Assembly: GCA_965206675.1 (NCBI GenBank)
Contig: CBDBKL010000007.1
Coordinates: 248,001 to 312,000 of the forward strand
Reading direction: 5' to 3'
DNA from: CBDBKL01 sp965206675
GTDB lineage: Bacteria; Bdellovibrionota; Bdellovibrionia; Bdellovibrionales; JAKFYE01
Length of the DNA stretch: 64,000 nt
Shown here: positions 26,471-35,175 of the stretch, piece by piece
How positions within the stretch are numbered: position 1 is the stretch's first letter
Layout: each line of letters opens with the position of its first letter
Position numbers and translations under genes: made by a program
Notes under the pieces: model-generated
The model's database searches: none
What the model saw: the letters and a program-made list of their open reading frames with translations, nothing else
What the model was told of the DNA's origin: nothing

Positions 26471-27298
26471 ATGACACTAAAGCTTTTAAGATTTTTACCC
26501 AAAAAGTTAATAAGCTATTTTGTGGGTCGAGTTGTACATTTTCGTTTTCCAAATCCTATAGGACCTCTGAGTGTTAAATGGTTTGCTAAAAAGTATAAAA
26601 TAAACCTAGAAGAGGCAGAAAAAAATCTCGATGACTATAAGACCATTGGAGCTCTATTTACACGAAAATTAAAGCCGGGGGTCAGAACTATAGAAGATAG
26701 GGCCATTCATCCCTCTGACTCTCTATTAACTGAAAATGGTCCTATTAGAGGCAAAACCCTTATTCAAGCCAAGTCTCATTTTTATAATACATCTGAATTT
26801 CTGGGAAACTCAGAATGGGGAGATCTTTTTAATGAGGGTGTATTTTTAACTTATTATCTTTGCCCCAGTGATTATCATCGTGTTCATTGCCCTATAAATG
26901 GGGAAGTTATGGCGGCTCGGTATATTTCTGGAACCCTTTGGCCTGTTAACGAATATAGTGTTAAAATGACTTCTAATCTATTTAGTATAAATGAGCGTTT
27001 TATAACCTTAATCAGGTCAAATTTAGAGTATGTTGCCGTTGTAATGGTAGGAGCTTTGAATGTTGGCTATATGACATCCAGTTATGATTCTGATTTTGTG
27101 TTGAAAGCAAAGCGGAAAAAAACTATTAATAAAACCTATGAGCCTAAAAAGCCTATTAAACGGGGAGATGAGTTAGGTATATTCCACATGGGTAGTACAG
27201 TTATTGTTCTTTACTCAAAAGAAACTGAAGTCGCAAAGAATTATGAGGGTTTTGAGCATCGAACCGTACGATGGGGTGAAAGTTTGTTTGTAAAATAG
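26471..27298 (+). CDS. psd: Phosphatidylserine decarboxylase proenzyme
   Basis: Makes phosphatidylethanolamine. The proenzyme cleaves itself and the new N-terminal serine becomes the pyruvoyl cofactor. Seen: YLCPSDYHRVHCP around residue 135, the conserved His motif, and the cleavage site MGST at residues 240-243 (break between G241 and S242). Most relatives have LGST, so Leu to Met is a mild change. The length of 275 residues matches the short proteobacterial type. Confidence 0.94.
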   Translation: MTLKLLRFLPKKLISYFVGRVVHFRFPNPIGPLSVKWFAKKYKINLEEAEKNLDDYKTIGALFTRKLKPGVRTIEDRAIHPSDSLLTENGPIRGKTLIQAKSHFYNTSEFLGNSEWGDLFNEGVFLTYYLCPSDYHRVHCPINGEVMAARYISGTLWPVNEYSVKMTSNLFSINERFITLIRSNLEYVAVVMVGALNVGYMTSSYDSDFVLKAKRKKTINKTYEPKKPIKRGDELGIFHMGSTVIVLYSKETEVAKNYEGFEHRTVRWGESLFVK

Positions 27299-27325
27299 GA
27301 TGATTTTCACATAGAATAAAATATT

Positions 27326-28390
27326 ATGAAAAAAACAATAGCTTTAATTATGGGTGGAGAATCAGCGGAACATAATATTTCTTTAATTTCCGCTAAGAAT
27401 ATCTATCTAGGGGCAAATCAAGATCGTTTTAAAATTATACCTATTGGCATCTCAAAAACTGGCGAATGGTATCTTATTACAAATATCTCCCTTTTTAAAT
27501 CATTAGACACTTATGATGGTTTTGATATTTCCAAACATGGAGATCCTATCTCTCTTATAAGGAAAGGTAGCCAGATTTTTGTAATGAGGTTAGAAACACA
27601 GGGGGTTGTTACAGCACTAGATGGAGCTTTTCCAATTGTTCATGGGCATAAGGGAGAAGATGGAAATTTACAGGGTTTTTTAGAAACCCTTGGATTACCC
27701 TATGTTGGAGCGGATACTTTAAGTTCTGCTATAGCTATGGATAAGGACGTTATGAAAAGATTATTGTCTACCACTGATGGAATAAGAGTTCCATCTTTTC
27801 ATGTCATTCAAAAGGGAGAGGAAACTTCTTATAAGGAAATATCTCAGAAATTAGGTGAAACTCTTTTTATAAAACCTTGTAATTCAGGATCTTCTATTGG
27901 TATAAATTGTGTTTCAAATGAAGAGGAATTTTCCAAAGCTTGCACTGAGGCTTTTAGATATGACTCCAAAGTTATATTAGAATCTTTTGTAAAGGGTAGG
28001 GAGATGGAGATCTCCATTTTAGGAACAGCAAAGCCAAGGATATCTCTGCCTGGTGAGATTGTTGTTTCAGGAACTTATTATGATTATGAGTCAAAATATC
28101 TAAAAAACACAGATTTAAGTATTCCCGCTAAGGTAACGGAAGAGGAAAAAACTGAACTTCAAAATGCAGCTCTTAAAGCCTACAAAAGTCTTTGTATCAA
28201 AGGAATGGCTCGTGTGGATCTTTTTTTAAAATCAAATGGTGAAGTTCTTGTTAATGAAATCAATACTCTTCCAGGATTTACACCCATCAGCATGTATCCA
28301 AAATTATGGGTTATATCAGGACTCAGTTATAAGGATCTTATAACTGAGCTTATTGATGAGTCTTTAAATCGAAATAGTAATTTTAAATAA
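27326..28390 (+). CDS. ddl: D-alanine--D-alanine ligase
   Basis: ATP-grasp enzyme making the D-Ala-D-Ala dipeptide for peptidoglycan. Seen: N-terminal IMGGESAEHNISLISA, FPIVHGHKGEDGNLQGFLE (residues 95-113), KPCNSGSSIGI and the C-terminal magnesium site VNEINTLPGFTPISMYP. The length of 354 residues is typical. It stands 27 bases after psd. It is not near the murein gene cluster in this window. Confidence 0.96.
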   Translation: MKKTIALIMGGESAEHNISLISAKNIYLGANQDRFKIIPIGISKTGEWYLITNISLFKSLDTYDGFDISKHGDPISLIRKGSQIFVMRLETQGVVTALDGAFPIVHGHKGEDGNLQGFLETLGLPYVGADTLSSAIAMDKDVMKRLLSTTDGIRVPSFHVIQKGEETSYKEISQKLGETLFIKPCNSGSSIGINCVSNEEEFSKACTEAFRYDSKVILESFVKGREMEISILGTAKPRISLPGEIVVSGTYYDYESKYLKNTDLSIPAKVTEEEKTELQNAALKAYKSLCIKGMARVDLFLKSNGEVLVNEINTLPGFTPISMYPKLWVISGLSYKDLITELIDESLNRNSNFK

Positions 28391-28498
28391 TCCATTGCCC
28401 TCTATAAATTAAGTCAAACTAAAGAATTTTTGATAGACTTTTCGGTTTCTTTATATTACTTCTAGTGTCTCATTGTTGTTTAGCTATTTTTAAAGGGG

Positions 28499-29581
28499 AT
28501 GGAATCTATGAAAATAGAAGAATCTATTTTTTATCGTGAAACTAAATATGTTAAAACAACAAACCTAAAATCTTTGTGTCTTTCAATACTATTATCAATA
28601 TTTTTAACATCTTGTGGTGGCCAAAATGGAAGTATGGCCTATGACAAATTGAGAGTATTAGATAGAGAATGTGAATATCCACTCGATGCAGGAGAAGATA
28701 TTACAGATTTTACATTTTCTGAAGAAGCCATAGAGGAAGGTCCTTTTGGAAGACCGTACAATACAGATTTTTTAGAAAAGATATCTAAAGCTTCTACACG
28801 AGCCACTTTAAATTTTGCTCATGCTTTAGGCATTAAAACTGTAAAAGTAGGGGAATCAGATTCAAAATGTCAGTTGTTTTATTTTTTAGAAAAAGCCAGG
28901 GGAGAAAGTTTAAAGACTTGGACGACTATTGTAGATGGTGGGAGGAATCCAGCAGGTTTATATTTTTCCATAAATAGCTCTAGATCACTTCTACCTGTTG
29001 AACCTACAATTATTCTAAGGGTTGATTCTAACCGTCAGACATTAGTCCACGAATTAATGCATTATAATTTTCACAGGACCAAGACTTCAATGGCAAAAAT
29101 TAATCAATGGGAACTAGAACATAATTATTCTTTAAGAAGGGAAGATCTTAACGTCAATCTTCAAGCCTATTTACAAAATAAAAATTCGGAAAACTTTGAA
29201 ATTCTTGTAGAATCTATGACATCTGTCGTGTCTATTTTAGAAGAGTACTTATTGGAGGGAAGAGACAGTATGCTTGAAGAAGTTAGCATTGAATATATTC
29301 TTATAAAATCTTATCTAGAAGGCGAGTTGGAGTATGTTCCTGATAGTGTATGGGGTACCTATTCCTATATGTCTGGGAATGCCAATCTTTTATTAAGGAC
29401 TTTTGTTGATCCAATAAAAAATATTATATCAACGCTCATTAAAGATGCTGAGGTTTATTGGGAGCATAGGGAGCATATTCAAAGCTTATCTGAAGAAATT
29501 AACCGTTTTACATCTAGACTTCAAAATGTTTTAAATCAGGCAGAAAAGAGTATGAATTTGAAAAAGTGGGTTGGGGAATAA
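28499..29581 (+). CDS. Lipoprotein with HExxH metallopeptidase motif
   Basis: Seen: a hydrophobic stretch ending FLTSCGG, a good lipobox with C39, after a longer than usual basic N-region; and VHELMHYNFH, with H184-E185-x-x-H188. A third ligand is not obvious. Family not recognised. Two closely placed ATGs exist at 28499 and 28508; AAAGGGG precedes the first. Inference: a membrane-anchored zinc peptidase or a structural relative. It is convergent with the next gene, with a one-base gap. Confidence 0.65.
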   Translation: MESMKIEESIFYRETKYVKTTNLKSLCLSILLSIFLTSCGGQNGSMAYDKLRVLDRECEYPLDAGEDITDFTFSEEAIEEGPFGRPYNTDFLEKISKASTRATLNFAHALGIKTVKVGESDSKCQLFYFLEKARGESLKTWTTIVDGGRNPAGLYFSINSSRSLLPVEPTIILRVDSNRQTLVHELMHYNFHRTKTSMAKINQWELEHNYSLRREDLNVNLQAYLQNKNSENFEILVESMTSVVSILEEYLLEGRDSMLEEVSIEYILIKSYLEGELEYVPDSVWGTYSYMSGNANLLLRTFVDPIKNIISTLIKDAEVYWEHREHIQSLSEEINRFTSRLQNVLNQAEKSMNLKKWVGE

Positions 29582-29582
29582 A

Positions 29583-30290
29583 TTATATTAAACCCTGATC
29601 TACTAAATCAGAGATATGGTATTCTTTGTTTTTTAATTCCTGTTTAATTCTATTAATCTCTAAAACTCCATGAAGATAAGTTTCTCGTCCTAACACACAA
29701 GTACTCAATTTCAGGGAAGCCCCCTTTTCTTTGATATCAATTTGGTGGTAGGCGTGACCTTCTAGAAATTCATCTGGTATTTTATATTCGTGCTTTTGCA
29801 AATGAGGATCTCTAATACTTTTAATATTTTTTTTATCAATAGAGAGAAAATTTGCTAAATTTATGGCTGTTTGAGGGACGGTATTTTTGCTCTTCTGGTG
29901 GCTTTCTATAATTGTGGAATTTTTAAAAAGATATCCTGATTTGCGAAGCATTGTCATAAATTTAATTATGGGAAGAGACAGATTTGGAGCTTCTATATAG
30001 GGAAAGTTCAGAGCACTTGGCAGTCGAGGTTCTTGACCGCTTGACCCTTGAATAAGAAGAGTTTGATGTTCTTGGCAAAATGTAATGGCTTCCTGTAATT
30101 GTCTACCAGATCCGATATGAAGAAGTATCTTTGAAGTTTTGTGAGATAAAATGTCTTCTTGTTTATTTATGTTATTAAAAGAGATTGGAATTAGTCGTGT
30201 GTTGTATTCTTTGTCAGAAGTAGACTCAATTTTATCAAAAAAGCATTTTGCAAGCTGACCCTTTCCTACAATAATAACATATTCAGGCAT
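29583..30290 (-). CDS. Divergent dihydrodipicolinate reductase (DapB)-like protein
   Basis: Seen: a short NAD-binding loop VGKGQLAKCF at the N-terminus and ESHQKSKNTVPQTAINLA near residue 130. The latter aligns with the DapB active-site motif (E-x-H-H-x-x-K-x-D-x-P-S-G-T-A): the first His and the Lys are kept, while the second His, the Asp and the PSGT loop are changed to PQT. The length of 235 residues is near the family's 240-270. Inference: a DapB homologue, either working with a changed substrate loop or no longer DapB. It lies downstream of two tRNA genes on the same strand. Confidence 0.5.
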   Translation of the reverse strand: MPEYVIIVGKGQLAKCFFDKIESTSDKEYNTRLIPISFNNINKQEDILSHKTSKILLHIGSGRQLQEAITFCQEHQTLLIQGSSGQEPRLPSALNFPYIEAPNLSLPIIKFMTMLRKSGYLFKNSTIIESHQKSKNTVPQTAINLANFLSIDKKNIKSIRDPHLQKHEYKIPDEFLEGHAYHQIDIKEKGASLKLSTCVLGRETYLHGVLEINRIKQELKNKEYHISDLVDQGLI

Positions 30291-30342
30291 AACAACCTCA
30301 TATTCTCTATTGGCGAGGTATGATCTTTGTCATAGAGAAGTG

Positions 30343-30418
30343 TGGCATCCCCTACGGGAGTCGAACCCGTGTCTTCACCGTGAAAGGGTGATGTCCTAGG
30401 CCACTAGACGAAGGGGAC
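30343..30418 (-). tRNA. tRNA-Glu (anticodon UUC)
   Basis: Read on the minus strand it starts GTCCCCTTCGTCTAGTGG and folds as a cloverleaf with anticodon arm TCACC-CTTTCAC-GGTGA (anticodon TTC), T-arm CGGGTTCGACTCCCG and encoded CCA. It is closely similar to E. coli tRNA-Glu. It lies 17 bases downstream of tRNA-Lys. Confidence 0.96.
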
Positions 30419-30435
30419 AGTTCCTTATAATAAAG

Positions 30436-30513
30436 TGGTGAGCCGCCTTGGACTCGAACCAAGGACCCTCTCCTTAAAAGGGAGATGCTCTAACCAAACT
30501 GAGCTAGCGGCCC
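30436..30513 (-). tRNA. tRNA-Lys (anticodon UUU)
   Basis: On the minus strand it starts GGGCCGCTAGCTCAGTTTGG; the anticodon arm TCTCC-CTTTTAA-GGAGA gives anticodon TTT; T-arm CTTGGTTCGAGTCCAAG; encoded CCA. Acceptor GGGCCGC pairs with GCGGCTC, with one G-T. It is the first gene of a tRNA-Lys, tRNA-Glu, DapB-like transcript. Both tRNAs are substrates of MnmA. Confidence 0.96.
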
Positions 30514-30537
30514 TCTCTTTCCATTTAGTAAAAACCC

Positions 30538-30566
30538 CTTGTATTGAGAAACTCCCTCAGTGTCAA
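30538..30566 (-). promoter_or_regulatory. Promoter of the tRNA-Lys/tRNA-Glu operon
   Basis: On the minus strand TTGACA (30561-30566) is followed after exactly 17 bases by TACAAG (30538-30543), 24 bases before the tRNA-Lys 5' end. The -35 box is perfect and the -10 is moderate. It sits immediately beside repeat B3. Confidence 0.65.
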
Positions 30567-30569
30567 TAA

Positions 30570-30699
30570 GAGCCTATCCAAACTTGGTGATGAAAAAGAG
30601 CGAGAGCAAGGATGAAAGTAAAAAAGCCGTGCTGGGGACATATTTTGGGGATATTTTTTAACTGGTGTAATCATCATCGTTGGTTTTGGGATAGGTTCA
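30570..30699. repeat. Family B repeat, copy B3
   Basis: Begins AGCCTATCCAAACTTGGTGATG and ends CGTTGGTTTTGGGATAGGTTC, giving an inverted end repeat (cctatcc / ggatagg). Internal GAGCAAGGATGAAAGTAAAA and GCCGTGCTGGGG match B2 and B5. It lies between the 3' end of purA (12 bases away) and the tRNA promoter. Confidence 0.8.
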
Positions 30700-30711
30700 A
30701 TGCAGCGTAGA

Positions 30712-32010
30712 TTATTCCTCAAAAAGATCTTTAGTCCAAATAGTCTGTTCTCGGTCTGGTCCTACTGAAATAACCTCAATGGGTACTTTAAGAGCTTCTG
30801 AGATGGACTTGATATATTTATTAGCATTTTCTGGTAAACTCTCTATTGTCTTTACTTGAGTGATATCTTCTTGCCAACCTTTAAATTCCTTTAGGATAGG
30901 CTTACAACGGCTTAATTCTTCTGTTGAGGTAGGGTAGGTCTTTAAGGTTTCATTATCGAGTTCATACCCTACAACAGTCGCTATTTCTTTAAATCCACTA
31001 AGAACGTCTAAATTCGTAAGAACGAGATTTGTTATTCCGTTAATACGAAGGGCATATTTAAGGGCTACTAAATCTAGCCAACCACAACGACGAGGGCGTC
31101 CCGTTGTTGCGCCAAATTCATTGCCCTGTTTTCGAATACGATCTCCACTTTCATTATTTAATTCTGAAGGGAAAGGCCCTGATCCTACACGAGTAGCGTA
31201 TGCTTTTGTGATACCTAAAACTTTATTGATATTTTGAGGGCCTATTCCAATACCAACACATGCGGACCCTGCAACTGTGGAACTGCTTGTGACATAAGGG
31301 TATGTTCCATGATGGAGGTCAAGGAGAGTGCCTTGGGCTCCTTCAAATAAAGTTTTTTTCTTATTTTTTAATGCATTATAAACAAAGGCAGAGGCGTCTT
31401 TACACCGAAAAGGTTTTAAAATGCTTGCCGATTTTTTCAGTAATTCCATAAGTTCATCAATGTCAAAGGGTTGCCCACCATAATACTTTTCAATAAGGAA
31501 GTTTTTTTCCTTTAGTGAATTTTTAAGTTTTGTTTTTAAAGTTTCTGGATCATAGAGATCTCTTAAAAGGATAGCTTTTCGAGCGGCTCTGTCTTCATAG
31601 GCTGGTCCGATACCTTTTCCTGTTGTGCCTATTTTTTCACGACCGGCAGCTTTTTCTCTTAAGGTGTCTAAAGTACGATGATAGGGCATTAATAGAGTTA
31701 CCCCATCTGAAATAAGTAATTGGGCGTTATTTTTTAAATGACCACTTTTTTGAAGAGCTTTGATTTCTTTTATGACGATTTCAATATCTAAAACAACTCC
31801 TGCGGCAATTAGGCATTTTGTACTGGGATTTAAAATTCCAGAGGGTATAAGGTGAAGAACTGTTTTTTCGCCGTTAACGACAAGGGTATGTCCGGCATTA
31901 GCTCCTCCTTGATAGCGAACAACGAGGTCTGATTTCATAGAAAAGAGGTCGACAACTTTTCCTTTACCTTCATCTCCCCACTGTGAGCCTAAAACAACTA
32001 TTCCTGGCAT
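30712..32010 (-). CDS. purA: Adenylosuccinate synthetase
   Basis: GTP-dependent first step from IMP to AMP. Seen: the P-loop-like GSQWGDEGKGK at residues 8-18, the site QGGANAGHT near 35-43, GTTGKGIGPAYEDR and the C-terminal GPDREQTI. The length of 432 residues is normal. A ribosome site AGAGGAAAG precedes the ATG. It has its own promoter candidate and is flanked by repeats on both sides (B3 after, C1 before). Confidence 0.97.
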   Translation of the reverse strand: MPGIVVLGSQWGDEGKGKVVDLFSMKSDLVVRYQGGANAGHTLVVNGEKTVLHLIPSGILNPSTKCLIAAGVVLDIEIVIKEIKALQKSGHLKNNAQLLISDGVTLLMPYHRTLDTLREKAAGREKIGTTGKGIGPAYEDRAARKAILLRDLYDPETLKTKLKNSLKEKNFLIEKYYGGQPFDIDELMELLKKSASILKPFRCKDASAFVYNALKNKKKTLFEGAQGTLLDLHHGTYPYVTSSSTVAGSACVGIGIGPQNINKVLGITKAYATRVGSGPFPSELNNESGDRIRKQGNEFGATTGRPRRCGWLDLVALKYALRINGITNLVLTNLDVLSGFKEIATVVGYELDNETLKTYPTSTEELSRCKPILKEFKGWQEDITQVKTIESLPENANKYIKSISEALKVPIEVISVGPDREQTIWTKDLFEE

Positions 32011-32033
32011 GAACTTTCCTCTATTTCTAAAGA

Positions 32034-32062
32034 ATATTTTATGTTTTTAATGAGTGTGTCAA
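32034..32062 (-). promoter_or_regulatory. Candidate purA promoter
   Basis: On the minus strand TTGACA (32057-32062), 17 bases, then AAATAT (32034-32039), about 24 bases before the purA ATG. TAAAAT two bases earlier is an alternative -10. Confidence 0.5.
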
Positions 32063-32094
32063 TACCTAAGATTTTATAATTTTAGAACATTACA

Positions 32095-32286
32095 AAGGGA
32101 GTTTTTTTCAGAGGGGTTCAAAAGCTCAGACAGTTCTGAGGGTTCGCAGCTCGTCTCTCCGCCAAAGGTTAAAACAGTAACTAGATAAAATTTGATTCAG
32201 TTAAACTTAAGAAAAACGGTTTCTAGCGGAGATACGCCCTGCGCCTCAGAAAACTCGTTTTGAACCCCTCTGAAAAAAACTCCCTT
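32095..32286. repeat. Family C structured repeat, long copy C1
   Basis: The outer arms 32095-32123 and 32258-32286 are perfect 29-base reverse complements. Inside are the core stem TTCTGAGG/CCTCAGAA, GCAG/CTGC and TCTCCGC/GCGGAGA, with constant TCGTCT and ATACG. Compared with C2, about 55 extra bases fill the terminal loop (from CCAAAGG to TTTCTA). It lies upstream of purA, directly before repeat A4. The gap 32011-32441 holds only the purA promoter, C1 and A4. Confidence 0.85.
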
Positions 32287-32332
32287 CTTAACGCAAAAAA
32301 GAAAAATGGAACTTCCTTAATTCGTATTAGGA

Positions 32333-32451
32333 GGACTGTCGAAAAGGTGTCAGATACGAGGCGTACAAACCGAACGAAGGCGTAGTTTTCCTACGTCGGA
32401 GTGAAGGTTTGAGTGATTGCAACGAAGTAGATGACACCTTTTCAACAATCC
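32333..32451. repeat. Family A palindromic repeat, copy A4
   Basis: Ends GGACTGTCGAAAAGGTGT and ACACCTTTTCAACAATCC (two mismatches). Preceded by the shared flank ATTCGTATTAGGA. The right end overlaps the convergent-reading 2-hydroxyacid dehydrogenase gene, supplying its stop codon and last residues. Confidence 0.85.
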
Positions 32452-33389
32452 TGGTACCATTTTTCTGTGGGTGGTAAGTGCCATTTTAGTTTTTTGTGTT
32501 TTAAGTAGTGGGTGATAGATTCTATGGCATCGGAAGTGGATCGTTGAAATGCTGTTTTTGTCTTAGCGGCACAGTGAGGGGTTAAGACAACATTTTTTAA
32601 TTTAAGAAGTTTAGAATTGGAATCTAACGGCTCGTTTTCAAAGACATCAAGTCCTAATCCCATTAACTCTCCTTCCTTTAAAGCCATAAGAACGTCTGCC
32701 TCATTTAATAATTCTCCGCGAGATGTATTGATAAGGTAGGTCGTGTCTGGGATCCAATTTAGAGTTTTTTTATTAATGAGTTTTCTTGTTTTTTGAGTTA
32801 GAGGGAGATGAAGGGAAAGTATATCACTTTGTTTACAAACCTCTTCTAAACCGAAGCGTTGGACATTGGATTTTAAAAAATCAACTTCTTCTACGTAGGG
32901 ATCATAGGCTATAACTTTCATTCCAAAACCTTGAGCCATAGATGAAACCTTTTTTCCAATACGGCCAAACCCAATAATACCGAGTGTTTTTTCAGATACC
33001 GTTTCACCTAAAGGATGGCGAGCCGCCTTCCAATCTGTATTTTTTAAATTACGTTCAGGGATTTTTTTTATACAATTGAGAATAAGAGTCCATGTGTGTT
33101 CGGCAACACTGATAACATTAGATTCTGGCGTGTGACCTAAGAGAATGCCTCTGCTTTGTGCAAGATTTAAATTTATATGGTCAAAGCCACTTGTTGCAGT
33201 GATAATCAGTTTAAGATGAGGAAATAAATTTAAAAAATTTTCTTCTACAAAAGTTTCGGTTCTTAAAACAAGACCATCTATATCTTTATAAGGTTTTGAA
33301 AGATCACGAATTTTTATAGATTTAATACAATTATGTTGAGGAATGGTTTCTGGAAATTTTCCTATCCATCCGATGGTTAATGAGTCCAT
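32442..33389 (-). CDS. serA: D-3-phosphoglycerate dehydrogenase-like 2-hydroxyacid dehydrogenase
   Basis: NAD-dependent oxidoreductase, probably making 3-phosphohydroxypyruvate, the first step to serine. Seen: Rossmann loop GIIGFGRIG (137-145), INTSRGELLNE with the substrate Arg and LTPHCAAKT with the catalytic His. At 315 residues it lacks the regulatory ACT domain of full-length SerA. It starts 2 bases after the stop of a class V aminotransferase gene, which supports a serine role. The last three codons and stop (QDC*) fall inside repeat A4, so the natural C-terminus may have been replaced. Glyoxylate/hydroxypyruvate reductase is the main alternative. Confidence 0.75.
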   Translation of the reverse strand: MDSLTIGWIGKFPETIPQHNCIKSIKIRDLSKPYKDIDGLVLRTETFVEENFLNLFPHLKLIITATSGFDHINLNLAQSRGILLGHTPESNVISVAEHTWTLILNCIKKIPERNLKNTDWKAARHPLGETVSEKTLGIIGFGRIGKKVSSMAQGFGMKVIAYDPYVEEVDFLKSNVQRFGLEEVCKQSDILSLHLPLTQKTRKLINKKTLNWIPDTTYLINTSRGELLNEADVLMALKEGELMGLGLDVFENEPLDSNSKLLKLKNVVLTPHCAAKTKTAFQRSTSDAIESITHYLKHKKLKWHLPPTEKWYQDC

Positions 33390-33391
33390 TT

Positions 33392-34531
33392 CTATTCTTT
33401 AAAACTCCAAGTTTCTTTAAATAAATGTTTTAGCTTATCGACGTCAACATGATGACCGAGTTCATTTAAAACTATAGAAAGTCTTTCAAAAACATCCCAA
33501 AGGTTATTTTTTTTAATATCTCCGATATGACCTATTCTAAGAATTTTTCCTTTAAGATGGTCCTGTCCTCCTCCTATTGATAAATTATGTTCATTTTCGA
33601 GTTTTGTTTTTATTAAATTTCCATCTAAGTGTTCGGGAACCTTTAAGGCGGTTACAGATGGCGATGGGCTCTGTGGAAAGGATTCAAATCCTAGATAGTG
33701 TCCTAATTTTAAAGTTACATTTGATAGATTTTGACAATAGGAAAAATGATATTCTAAACCTTTTTTTTCAAAATCATTAAGAACTTGAGCCAACGCTCTT
33801 ATATGCAAAACAGCAGAACTAAAATGTGTTTGATAAATTTTGTTAGCCTCTCTTTCTGCCTCTAGGTTAAAGTAAAAATTAGGTATTTTACCTTTAGATT
33901 GAATGGCTTTTTTAGAAAGAGAAATAAAGCTAACCCCAGTGGGGATACGAAAGGCTTTCTGTGATCCGCTGACGAGAATATCTATTTCCCACTTATCCAT
34001 GGGAAGGGGAAGGGCACCAACGCCCATAATGCCATCGACGATAAATAGAGCGTTTGAATTTTCTTTTGTAACTTTTGCTAAATCTTGAATGGGATTTAAT
34101 ACCCCTGTGCTTGTTTCACAGGCCTGACACATAACAGCTTTTATATTTTTTTCTTTTGCCAATATATTTTTTAAATCACTGGAAGAAGCAGCGTGGCCCC
34201 ACTCAATCTTTTGTTCAAGGACATTTAATTCATAGGCCTTAGAAATTTTACTCCATCTTTCTCCAAACTTTCCGCCGGATAAAACAACCACAGTATCTTG
34301 AGGGCTTAAAGTGTTTGTTATGGCAGCCTCCATAGCTCCAGAGCCTGTTGCGGTGAGGATTTGTACAGGTTGTTCTGTTTGAAAAACAAATTTTAGCTTC
34401 TCAAGGACCTCTTTAAATTCTGATTTAAATTGAGATGTTCGATGGTGAATCATCGATTGAGAAAATGATTCATAGACGTTTTGTGGCATTTTTACGGGGC
34501 CGGGGGTCATTAAAAGGTATTCTTTTTCCAT
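33392..34531 (-). CDS. Class V aminotransferase, probable phosphoserine or serine-glyoxylate type
   Basis: PLP aminotransferase. Seen: LMTPGPVKMPQNV at the N-terminus, ATGSGAMEAA (61-70), the PLP Asp in FIVDGIMGVGA and the PLP lysine in VSGSQKAF (K192). The start at 34531 is preferred because GAGAGG lies 6 bases before it; a TTG four codons earlier has no such site. Family members near 380 residues include alanine-glyoxylate and serine-glyoxylate aminotransferases, and some act as the phosphoserine aminotransferase. The coupled dehydrogenase gene suggests the serine pathway (inference). Confidence 0.8.
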   Translation of the reverse strand: MEKEYLLMTPGPVKMPQNVYESFSQSMIHHRTSQFKSEFKEVLEKLKFVFQTEQPVQILTATGSGAMEAAITNTLSPQDTVVVLSGGKFGERWSKISKAYELNVLEQKIEWGHAASSSDLKNILAKEKNIKAVMCQACETSTGVLNPIQDLAKVTKENSNALFIVDGIMGVGALPLPMDKWEIDILVSGSQKAFRIPTGVSFISLSKKAIQSKGKIPNFYFNLEAEREANKIYQTHFSSAVLHIRALAQVLNDFEKKGLEYHFSYCQNLSNVTLKLGHYLGFESFPQSPSPSVTALKVPEHLDGNLIKTKLENEHNLSIGGGQDHLKGKILRIGHIGDIKKNNLWDVFERLSIVLNELGHHVDVDKLKHLFKETWSFKE

Positions 34532-34608
34532 ATAGCCTCTCAATGTATAATAGATGTGTATATCGGTCTAGCTTCATTTCTAAAACATTTTATGCTAATT
34601 TCTATTCC

Positions 34609-35175
34609 ATGAGATTCAAGGGAGTTTTTCTTCTTTTTTTCATATTTTTTGTAGGTTGTAGTTACCGTTTTGGAACTCATCAGAGACAACTTCCAGGAGG
34701 GCATAAAACTGTAAAAATTCCTCTTTTTAAAAACCAAACACATTTTTCTGGAATAGAGCCTTACTTTACAAAGGCACTTATTAATGAGGTTTCAAGATCA
34801 CAGCTAGCTCAAATAGAAAATGAGGGCTCCGCAGTTACCTTTGAAGGAGAAATTAAGGATATTCGCTTTGTTCAAGGGGCAAAGTTTGATCCCAATAATC
34901 CCTCTGAATCTCATTTGTTAGAAAATACGGAATTGATTAAAGAGTATCGAATTTATGTTAAGGTAGAAATCAAAGTCCGAAGAAATTCAGATGGCCAAAT
35001 TTTATGGGCTAGAAATTTAGATGGTGAAAGACTTTATGATGCACCACTTATTACTAGACTTATTATTAACTCAGCCTCAGCCACATATAATCATTCTGCG
35101 CGACATATTCATATTAATTTGCTGGCAAAAGATATGATGAATAAAGCATATTCTCTTTTGACGGAGAATTTTTAA
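34609..35175 (+). CDS. lptE: LptE-like LPS-assembly lipoprotein
   Basis: Start MRFKGVFLL at 34609 with lipobox FFVGC (Cys about residue 17). The reading frame stays open upstream into the divergent aminotransferase gene, but that part has no signal peptide sense. After the lipobox come KTVKIPLFKNQTHFSGIE, LINEV and a beta-rich body (YRIYVKVEIKV), as in LptE/RlpB and LptE-like proteins. It ends TAATG, sharing a base with holA. The lptE-holA order is widely conserved. Role by family: plug of the LptD barrel in the outer membrane. Confidence 0.8.
   Translation: MRFKGVFLLFFIFFVGCSYRFGTHQRQLPGGHKTVKIPLFKNQTHFSGIEPYFTKALINEVSRSQLAQIENEGSAVTFEGEIKDIRFVQGAKFDPNNPSESHLLENTELIKEYRIYVKVEIKVRRNSDGQILWARNLDGERLYDAPLITRLIINSASATYNHSARHIHINLLAKDMMNKAYSLLTENF

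Noticed and set aside
34435..34608. Long N-terminal extension of the LptE-like protein
   Set aside because: It runs antisense through the aminotransferase gene; the lipobox start at 34609 is far better.
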